A stretch of DNA of 8,415 bases from Planctomycetaceae bacterium (GTDB taxonomy: Bacteria; Planctomycetota; Planctomycetia; Planctomycetales; Planctomycetaceae), in the NCBI GenBank assembly GCA_020426125.1, contig JAGQQQ010000550.1, forward strand, positions 1 through 8,415, in the 5' to 3' direction. Below, one piece after another: positions 1-5,381 of this stretch; the first letter of the stretch is position 1, and each line of letters begins with the position of its first letter. The notes under the pieces are model-generated. The model searched no databases and was not told the origin of the DNA. It saw only the letters and a program-made list of their open reading frames with translations. A program made the translations under genes and the position numbers.

Positions 1-2816
1 AGCAGGCGTTCGTTGCTGGCCATGTAGCCGTTTCCTGGGTTGAGTTGTTTGCTGATTGCAGCGGAACCAGTCAAGACGGTCGCCAGAGCGCCAAACGCAT
101 CCCGAGCGGTTCTCCTCGCATGCAGCCGCACGTTGAGAAAGTGGCCGATGTGTGACCGATTCGTTAACAGAGACGCGGGACCACCGATATTGGAGACGAC
201 GAAATCCATCTTTCCATCGCGGTTCCAATCGAGCAGTGACAGTCCGCGTCCGAGCGTCTTCGTCGAAAAATAGGGTCCGGCTTGCGGGGAAATGTCAAGG
301 AATCTTGCTCCCCCCGTGTTGCGAAAGAACTGCGGCTGCATCTCATATTCGCCCCCCTCTGGCCGGTAGTCGTCGACATCCCCATTGACGACGGCCAAAT
401 CGGAGAATCCGTCGAGGTCCGCGTCGAGGAACTGCGTGCCCCATCCCACTTTCTCCCAGGAAGGGGAAACCAACCCCGTGGCAGAGGTCGCGTCCACAAA
501 CAATCCTGGGGCATCCTGTAGGTAAAGCGTATTGGACTCATTACGAAAGTTGGTGACAAAGAGATCGGGGAGGCCATTCCCGTCTGCGTCGTCAACTGCG
601 ATGCCCATACAGGCCATGGCGATCCCATCGTTGTTGTAGGCCGTTCCGCGAAGGAGCGCTTCGTTCTTCAAATGGACCCCGGGCCATTCATCGATCTGTT
701 GATTCAGGAGGAAATGGTTGGCGACCTGATCGTTTGAAATCAACAGCGACGGACGGTGAAGCGAGTCCAGATAGATCGTGGCGATTCCCAGGCCTTTCGG
801 TTCGTCCGATGGCGTGGCGTTCGGAACACGCTGAAAGGTGCCATCCCCTTGGCTGATGATCAAGCAGTCGTCCGCGCCGGCAAAGACCTTGGGAGAGCAG
901 GCTTTGTCGGCGCATCGTTTGGTGAAAACATCTTTGCCTTTCAGATAATTGGCTTCATAGATGTCGGGGTGTCCGTCGGCATTCAGATCGGCGAGCAGGC
1001 AACTCGCGGTCCATGCCTCGTTCTCAGGATTTGCCAGAACCGTGACTTGAGAGAACGTGCCATCTCCGTTGTTCTGATACAACTGATTGGGACCGATGTT
1101 CGCCACGTACAAATCCGCAAACCCATCGTTATCAAAGTCTCCCGCACTGGCCCCCTGTCCGAATCCATCGTCCACAACGGTAGTCTGGGTGGTGACATCC
1201 TGGAAACTCGCTCCCTGCTGGTTGCGATACCAGCGGCTGATCTGAGAGGGATCTGAAACGGGCCGAAGGGCTCCGTCTGGCCAGGGGGCGCCCTGGGAGA
1301 AGAACAGATCGGGCCAGCCGTCTAACTCGATATCCAAAACGGCAACGCCTCCCCCATTTTGCTGAAACATCCGATTTCCGGGGAGACGATTCTGATCACG
1401 AGCATTGTCGTACACAAAATCCAAGCCGGCCGTCTCGGGGACCAGTTCAAAATGGATGTGAAACTCCGTCGCCCGTTGTTTCTGTGGATCCAGGCTCAAG
1501 GGATTCCCGACTTCGGCCAGATTGTCATCTGCGAAGTCATACGCCAACACGAGACGCGCCGCGTCGAGAGTTCGCGGAGTTTCCGGGGTCAGAATCGATT
1601 CGCACTCCGCGATCAGATCCGCGGGCCAGCGACTCTGAGGAAACGTTCTGCTCCCCGTCGTGGCCCAAGCCCAGGATTCCCAGACCCGGCCCGTTTCCTT
1701 CAGCCGTTTCGCAACTTCGTACATCGCGGGCTCATCCTTCCCCTGTGAATGAAAAACCCGGTCCAAAAACTTCGCCAGATCAGAGAGTTGATCGGCACGT
1801 TCCAAAAACCGTTTCGCACCTGATTCCTTCAATGCGGTGAGGACCTGCCCGAGTTGATAATTCGCCTGGCGATGGTTGGGTTCCAAGCGGAGGGCTTCCC
1901 AAAAGCAACGCGCGGCCGAACGAAGTTCCCCTCGGCGGCGGTCAAACAGCCCTCGAGCAAGCCAGATATCGGGATGAGATTTCCAGTTTTCTGGGAGTTG
2001 ACGAATCCACTCTCCCATCCGATCCTCATGGTCAAGGAGGAGGATTTCTCCAAGAAGTGCGTGTGCGGCCAGCAATTGCGGGGCTCGCCGAAGAATGTCT
2101 CGAAGGCTTTGTTCCACCTCCCCGAGATGCTTGTCCATCACCGCATTCACGGCCAGGCCAAACTGAACGTACAGATCGTCCGGAGCCCGCTCAGCACATT
2201 GCTGAAGAAAATCATCGTGCTCAATGGGGCGTTCCAGATCGGCCAGGAACGTCAGTTCGAGTAACGACCAGTCCCCCAATTGGATGAGTGCGAACAGGTG
2301 CGATCTTGCTTCCCAGTTCCGTCCGGTCAGCGTCCGCACTTCAGCGAGCCGCGAGTGCGCCACCACATCATCGGGGCGGTGCTTCAGAACGAATTCGTAG
2401 CAGTCCTCCGCTCGCGTCAGCCGTCCCAGAAGACGGAAGACTTCCCCTGCGGAAAATGCCGCCAGCAACGAGTCAGGGGAATTCGTTCGAGGAAGTTCCT
2501 CATAGTACGCAATGGCGTCGTCCAGGTGATTCTGGCGAGTCGCCGCCTCTCCTGCCAACAATCGACTTTTGATGAACAGGGGGTCTTCTCGGGAAATGGC
2601 TGCCGCGAGTTGTTCCGCTCGCAAAAAATCTCCGTCTCTCAGCGTCTTTTGAGCAACCGCGAGTTTTTTCTTGGCAGAGTTCTTGAACAGTCGAACTTTG
2701 GCGAGCCAAAGTCCAAACACCAAACAGCCAATGGCGGCGCACGCCACCAAGGGAACGACCCGCCGGCGCCGAACCAATCGGGTTGATGAAGTTCGCTCAT
2801 GCTGAGGAGCGTCCAT
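1..2816 (-). CDS. Membrane-anchored TPR / FG-GAP (VCBS) repeat protein with ASPIC/UnbV C-terminus, 3' end outside window
   Basis: The frame is open for 938 codons from the ATG at 2816 to the window edge with no stop, so the C-terminus is missing. Seen: an Arg-rich N-terminus (RLVRRRR, residues 13-19), one hydrophobic segment (about 20-39) that should anchor the protein with the rest outside the cytoplasm, TPR-like helical repeats (about 52-180 and 280-330), then an FG-GAP/VCBS region from about 460. Six Asp-rich, probably calcium-binding loops are readable: DIELDGWPDLFF (495), DFDNDGFADLYVAN (560), DLNADGHPDIYEAN (610), DDADGNGLPDLF (742), DADLDGFSDLAVVNGD (798) and DWNRDGKMDFVVSN (863). From about 893, FLNVRL...RDAFGA...PGNGYMASNERL matches the start of the ASPIC/UnbV domain, which usually continues to an LHFGLG-like motif. 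Known: this architecture is common in planctomycetes and acidobacteria, with no settled biochemical role. It is the second gene of an operon, six bases after the lipoprotein stop. The ATG at 2816 is the first in-frame start after that stop. No strong Shine-Dalgarno is seen, so translational coupling is likely. Confidence 0.93.
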   Translation of the reverse strand, partial: MDAPQHERTSSTRLVRRRRVVPLVACAAIGCLVFGLWLAKVRLFKNSAKKKLAVAQKTLRDGDFLRAEQLAAAISREDPLFIKSRLLAGEAATRQNHLDDAIAYYEELPRTNSPDSLLAAFSAGEVFRLLGRLTRAEDCYEFVLKHRPDDVVAHSRLAEVRTLTGRNWEARSHLFALIQLGDWSLLELTFLADLERPIEHDDFLQQCAERAPDDLYVQFGLAVNAVMDKHLGEVEQSLRDILRRAPQLLAAHALLGEILLLDHEDRMGEWIRQLPENWKSHPDIWLARGLFDRRRGELRSAARCFWEALRLEPNHRQANYQLGQVLTALKESGAKRFLERADQLSDLAKFLDRVFHSQGKDEPAMYEVAKRLKETGRVWESWAWATTGSRTFPQSRWPADLIAECESILTPETPRTLDAARLVLAYDFADDNLAEVGNPLSLDPQKQRATEFHIHFELVPETAGLDFVYDNARDQNRLPGNRMFQQNGGGVAVLDIELDGWPDLFFSQGAPWPDGALRPVSDPSQISRWYRNQQGASFQDVTTQTTVVDDGFGQGASAGDFDNDGFADLYVANIGPNQLYQNNGDGTFSQVTVLANPENEAWTASCLLADLNADGHPDIYEANYLKGKDVFTKRCADKACSPKVFAGADDCLIISQGDGTFQRVPNATPSDEPKGLGIATIYLDSLHRPSLLISNDQVANHFLLNQQIDEWPGVHLKNEALLRGTAYNNDGIAMACMGIAVDDADGNGLPDLFVTNFRNESNTLYLQDAPGLFVDATSATGLVSPSWEKVGWGTQFLDADLDGFSDLAVVNGDVDDYRPEGGEYEMQPQFFRNTGGARFLDISPQAGPYFSTKTLGRGLSLLDWNRDGKMDFVVSNIGGPASLLTNRSHIGHFLNVRLHARRTARDAFGALATVLTGSAAISKQLNPGNGYMASNERL

Positions 2817-2822
2817 TCGCCA

Positions 2823-3335
2823 TTACGGCTCCAGTTGGAAATCGAAAACGTTCTCCTTGCCCTCTTCAACCGTGGCCGTCAACGGAGTTGTCTCCGACCC
2901 GGCATACTGTTGTGGCAGAGACGAACCGTCTCCGGGAGCGGATGGTCCACTATGGGCGCTGGGCGGAGGCCCACCGGTTGAGATCGCATCGTGCACGGAC
3001 TGCGGTGAGGACTCCTTCGCAGGACTGCCTCCAGATTTGGAGACGAGCACTTTGTAGTTCCCGGCGGCGGCGCCATCGCCCGCCTCATAGGTCGTCAGCG
3101 TGAATTTTCCTTCGGCGTCCGTGCGAGCCGTGGCGACGGGCTGTCCCTGTACGGGAGAAAACGTCACAGAGGCTTGACCGACTGGGGCATCGCCCATTTT
3201 GACGGTTCCAGAGACCGGGTGGGTCGGCTTTCGATTTGGGTCACTTCCCCCGGAACATCCCACGATCGTCAGAGAGACCGCCAAAACTGCGAAGAAATGT
3301 CGACGGCGAAAATCCGCCATGAATACACTGTCCAT
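2823..3335 (-). CDS. Small lipoprotein with carboxypeptidase-regulatory-like (transthyretin-like) domain
   Basis: A 170-residue predicted lipoprotein. The N-terminus has RRR (10-12), a hydrophobic core (FFAVLAVSLTI) and a lipobox ending IVGC, so Cys27 should be the lipidated residue. Ser at +2 suggests outer-membrane sorting if the E. coli Lol rule applies. The mature part starts with a low-complexity linker, then PVSGTVKMGDAPVGQASVTFSP (40-61) and TDAEGKFTLTT...GNYKVLVSK (72-100). This is the single beta-sandwich pattern of carboxypeptidase-regulatory-like domains. A Gly/Pro/Ser-rich insert (102-138) precedes the closing block LPQQYAGSETTPLTATVEEG...FDFQL, typical of planctomycete members. 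The family is common beside DUF1559 genes and has no known reaction; a binding or structural envelope role is inference. The start is uncertain: the ATG at 3335 has a GGGA directly against it, and the ATG at 3320 (MADFRRRHFF) gives an equally good signal peptide. The gene is first in an operon with the TPR/FG-GAP gene, which lies in the same reading frame past the TAA. Confidence 0.88.
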   Translation of the reverse strand: MDSVFMADFRRRHFFAVLAVSLTIVGCSGGSDPNRKPTHPVSGTVKMGDAPVGQASVTFSPVQGQPVATARTDAEGKFTLTTYEAGDGAAAGNYKVLVSKSGGSPAKESSPQSVHDAISTGGPPPSAHSGPSAPGDGSSLPQQYAGSETTPLTATVEEGKENVFDFQLEP

Positions 3336-3464
3336 TTCCCATTCGTCTCACAATAAGCGTTTTCAATTAGTAAGAAGGGCGAACAAAGCCCTGTTGTTTC
3401 CGAACCTGTCGTTTCCCGGACGAGCGAGTTCCAAATAACATCCGGATGCTAATGAATGGGAAAT
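3334..3464 (-). repeat. Widely spaced 11-bp inverted repeat bracketing the lipoprotein leader
   Basis: The plus-strand copy ATTTCCCATTC (3334-3344) is the exact reverse complement of GAATGGGAAAT (3454-3464), with 109 bases between the arms. Transcribed on the minus strand, the proximal arm covers the bases just before the lipoprotein ATG at 3335 and the first two bases of that ATG. Pairing with the distal arm could therefore hide the start, provided transcription begins upstream of 3464. This is inference; a chance match is possible. Confidence 0.35.
3376..3392. repeat. Small hairpin in the lipoprotein leader
   Basis: AGGGC (3376-3380) pairs with GCCCT (3388-3392) across a 7-base loop. On the minus strand it is followed by a short T/C-rich stretch. 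The stem is only 5 bp, so an attenuator role is possible but weakly supported. Confidence 0.2.
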
Positions 3465-3476
3465 CCGACGAATCCC

Positions 3477-3491
3477 CTCACTCTGAGTGAG
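3477..3491. repeat. 15-bp inverted repeat (7-bp arms), possible operator
   Basis: CTCACTC (3477-3483), a central T, then GAGTGAG (3485-3491) make a perfect two-fold symmetric site about 140 bp upstream of the lipoprotein start. The short symmetric arms fit a dimeric regulator's binding site better than a terminator, because no T-tract follows on either strand. No regulator gene lies in the window. Confidence 0.3.
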
Positions 3492-3553
3492 TCGAAACTC
3501 ATAACGAAATCCTCAACTCGGAATTTCGCAGACTGATGCTTCCCACAGCATGT

Positions 3554-3571
3554 TTTTCCTGATCAGGAAAA
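3554..3571. repeat. Perfect 18-bp palindrome between the DUF1559 terminator and the lipoprotein gene
   Basis: TTTTCCTGATCAGGAAAA reads the same on both strands, with 9-bp halves centred between 3562 and 3563. It lies just past the DUF1559 terminator stem in the direction of transcription, and its T-rich side overlaps that terminator's T-tract. It could be a second, back-up hairpin or a binding site for a dimeric protein controlling the downstream lipoprotein operon. The sequence does not decide between them. Confidence 0.4.
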
Positions 3572-3605
3572 GGAAACCCCCAGCGTCAGAATCCTGAGCT
3601 GGGGG
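3566..3605 (-). terminator. Rho-independent terminator of the DUF1559 gene
   Basis: GCTGGGGG (3598-3605) and CCCCCAGC (3577-3584) form an 8-bp GC-rich stem. It is extended by CTGA/TCAG (3594-3597 and 3586-3589) with one bulged base (3585) and a 4-base loop (3590-3593). On the minus strand the stem is followed by TTTCCTTTTCC, an interrupted T-tract. It begins 21 bases past the DUF1559 stop. No T-tract follows on the plus strand, so it acts in the minus direction. It should largely separate DUF1559 transcription from the lipoprotein operon. Confidence 0.75.
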
Positions 3606-3625
3606 CGACCGATCCTCACAAATCT

Positions 3626-4711
3626 CTAGAAATCCGTCCCAGGCTCATTGCCTGAGATCGAACCAAGGGAACCCCAAACGCCATAGGGGCTGGGACCAGT
3701 GGGCACAGGCGCGGCGGAGGTGTTTCCGGTATCTATGTTCTCACTGATAAAGCGAACGGCGCCATCCGCAAGAAGGGCTTGGACTCCCCCAACATGTTGG
3801 CTTGATGGCTCGTAGATTCCGTCCTCTCCATCCCAGGCATTCTGGGTGAAGCTTCCCTTATTGGGACCAAGAATTGTGGTGCAACCGGTGAAGGCGGGAG
3901 CCCCATCGGGCCACCGCGTTCCTGCCCAGTAGCCCACATTCCCCGTGTACTCATTCGTGGCGGGATCGATTTGATTGAGGGCGTCCGCAGGGTTGGTCTG
4001 AATCATTGTGTTCCCAACGTTTAACGCGGTTCCCCCACTTCTGACATACTTGCTGGGACCTTTGGCTTGAATTCGCTCGGACATGGCGATTGTGTTACTC
4101 GTTCCATCCGTAATCATCGCGATCCGAACCTGGCGACCATTGTCTCCCGCACGGCAATGGTCATCTCCCTGGCCGGTGAAGACGCCGCGCAGGCCACGCT
4201 GGCCATTCCCGGCCCACTGGTTGTGATCCCAGGGACTGTCCCCACGACAGAACATGTAGTTTGTCTTGCCAATCGCTCCCCCGTCGGCCGTCTTTGCGTC
4301 AGACGGACACAACAAGCCGGAAATGGTCGTGGTATACGGCTGATAGTTCTGATCCCAAGGCATCTGGGCGAACTGATCCCCGGAAATCTGATTATACAAG
4401 GGAGCCTGATCGAAGTACGGCAACAGCGGCACAAAACCACTCACACGGCGCGGGAGCGGGGCGCCACAATTCCCATCGGTCATGGAACTCCCAAAGGCGA
4501 ACATTCCGAAGGTGTCGTGGTAATTGTGCAGTGCAATCCCTAACTGTTTGAGGCTGTTTTTGCACTGCGTCCGACGGGCCGCTTCCCGAGCCTGTTGAAC
4601 CGCTGGCAGCAATAGAGCAATTAAAATGGCTATAATCGCAATCACAACCAGCAATTCGATCAACGTAAACGCCAACCGCCTGCGAGCCCCAATCCGGGGG
4701 ACAAATTTCAT
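3626..4711 (-). CDS. DUF1559 family protein with type II pseudopilin-like N-terminus
   Basis: A 361-residue protein. The N-terminus MKFVPRIGARRRLAFTLIELLVVIAIIAILIALLLPAVQQAREAARR carries a short basic leader, then the prepilin-type segment FTLIE with Glu at +5 and a long hydrophobic helix (15-36). The residue before the expected cleavage point is Ala14, where classical prepilins have Gly. Next comes the DUF1559 signature CKNSLKQLGIALHNYHDT (50-67). The C-terminal region has MITDGTSNTIAMSE (199-211), HVGGVQALLADGAVRFISENID (306-327) and YGVWGSLGSISGNE (343-356), the typical closing blocks. Five more Cys (82, 135, 155, 186, 277) could allow disulfides. Known: the family is hugely expanded in planctomycetes and is thought to be envelope or fibre associated; its function is not established. 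The frame stays open to an ATG at 4783, but 4711 is preferred because GGAG sits 7 bases before it and the leader then has normal length. The promoter lies at 4772-4800. Confidence is high for the family, lower for any role. Confidence 0.96.
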   Translation of the reverse strand: MKFVPRIGARRRLAFTLIELLVVIAIIAILIALLLPAVQQAREAARRTQCKNSLKQLGIALHNYHDTFGMFAFGSSMTDGNCGAPLPRRVSGFVPLLPYFDQAPLYNQISGDQFAQMPWDQNYQPYTTTISGLLCPSDAKTADGGAIGKTNYMFCRGDSPWDHNQWAGNGQRGLRGVFTGQGDDHCRAGDNGRQVRIAMITDGTSNTIAMSERIQAKGPSKYVRSGGTALNVGNTMIQTNPADALNQIDPATNEYTGNVGYWAGTRWPDGAPAFTGCTTILGPNKGSFTQNAWDGEDGIYEPSSQHVGGVQALLADGAVRFISENIDTGNTSAAPVPTGPSPYGVWGSLGSISGNEPGTDF

Positions 4712-4718
4712 CCGAGCA

Positions 4719-4722
4719 CTCC
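4719..4722 (-). promoter_or_regulatory. RBS that fixes the DUF1559 start
   Basis: On the minus strand TGGAGTGCTCGG precedes the ATG at 4711, placing GGAG 7 bases upstream. This supports 4711 over the longer in-frame start at 4783, which would add 24 residues with no export logic and would start at or upstream of the -10 box. Confidence 0.75.
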
Positions 4723-4771
4723 AGTCAAAACAGGAAAAAATGGGATCACAAACACATGAATTTGAACAGTT

Positions 4772-4800
4772 CTTATAGGTCAAACTGAATGAAAATTCAA
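4772..4800 (-). promoter_or_regulatory. Sigma70-type promoter for the DUF1559 gene
   Basis: On the minus strand TTGAAT (4800-4795) is followed after exactly 17 bases by TATAAG (4777-4772). The -35 matches consensus at four of six positions and the -10 at five of six. Transcription would begin near 4765, giving a leader of about 50 bases that contains the RBS at 4719-4722. The surrounding AT-rich patch fits a promoter. Confidence 0.65.
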
Positions 4801-5118
4801 TGAAACTTCACAGTCACCATCCCGAGTGAGACACGGTGTCGAATCTCGCGCGATTCACATTGAAACAAAGACCCTCCATTTCCGTCTCAGATCTGCCGAC
4901 ATTGAATCTTTACGAACCGAAAAATACCCGCAGGACCAAAGAACCTGAGCAATTTGATGAGATAAATAACTCGAAACGGAGTTTGCACGAATTGCCTCAC
5001 TGGAGACCTTTCACCCACTTGGCATTTTCTATTCCAGAACGAGTCAATTTCTGGTCCATGGAAGGGTGTTCCACATACGTTCTGAGAGCCATTCCCATTC
5101 TCGGATGAGCAAACCGAG

Positions 5119-5136
5119 TCTCTCAACAATGAGAGA
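5119..5136. repeat. 7-bp stem-loop in the divergent intergenic region
   Basis: TCTCTCA (5119-5125) and TGAGAGA (5130-5136) pair perfectly around the 4-base loop ACAA. Neither side is followed by a T-tract, so it is not an intrinsic terminator. It could lie in the cytochrome mRNA leader if transcription starts upstream; function unknown. Confidence 0.3.
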
Positions 5137-5369
5137 AACCTTCGGGCCAGGTACCGAGTCTGAGTCGACAACCGCTTCGATTTCCCAGGCCAGTATCTGG
5201 AGACTCAGTCCGCAACCGCGAATCAATTTGCCGACAGATTCCGTGTTGCTCACTCCCCCGCGAGCCCGAACCATGAAAAGTCAACCAGTCAGGACGTTGG
5301 GTGTGATCGCAAACAGTGGGATAGAAACTTAGACTTCGGCAACCAATCATTCGGCTTCTGCTTGAATCG

Positions 5370-5377
5370 AAGGGGAG
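5370..5377 (+). promoter_or_regulatory. Ribosome binding site of the cytochrome gene
   Basis: AAGGGGAG lies just before the ATG at 5382: GGAG at 4 bases' spacing and AAGG at 8. It is the purine-rich stretch that fixes this start. The ATG also places the hydrophobic anchor correctly at residues 11-27. Confidence 0.7.
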
Positions 5378-5381
5378 CTGC

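Larger units (their letters stand above)
4801..5381. other. Divergent intergenic region of about 580 bp, no convincing gene
   Basis: Separates the minus-strand DUF1559 promoter from the plus-strand cytochrome gene. Open frames of up to about 90 codons exist on both strands (for example 4836-5108 plus, 4887-5171 minus). They lack recognisable domains, signal peptides or good RBSs, so I treat them as chance. A small hairpin lies at 5119-5136, and the 8-mer CCGAGTCT occurs twice (5114 and 5154). A plus-strand promoter for the cytochrome is expected here. The only candidate seen, TTGGGT (5299) and GATAGA (5322) with a 17-base spacer, is weak. Unrecognised regulatory elements or a small RNA cannot be excluded. 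Confidence 0.5.

Noticed and set aside
756..1256. Plus-strand open frame of 166 codons
   Set aside because: It lies antisense to the FG-GAP gene, whose frame is continuous and full of family motifs. The antisense protein has no recognisable domain.
2280..2786. Plus-strand open frame of 168 codons
   Set aside because: It is the shadow of the TPR part of the minus-strand gene; no domain or convincing RBS.
4067..4543. Plus-strand open frame of 158 codons
   Set aside because: It is fully antisense to the well-supported DUF1559 gene and looks like low-quality translated sequence.
4712..4783. 24-residue N-terminal extension of the DUF1559 protein
   Set aside because: The ATG at 4783 lies upstream of the -10 box of the best promoter, and the extension would put Cys-rich sequence before a normal pseudopilin leader. 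The ATG at 4711 has the RBS.
4836..5108. Open frame of 90 codons in the divergent intergenic region
   Set aside because: No RBS, domain, signal peptide or context; its length is expected by chance in this composition.
5299..5327. Possible cytochrome promoter TTGGGT / GATAGA
   Set aside because: The spacing is 17 bases but both boxes match consensus poorly (about three of six each); not strong enough to list as a feature.
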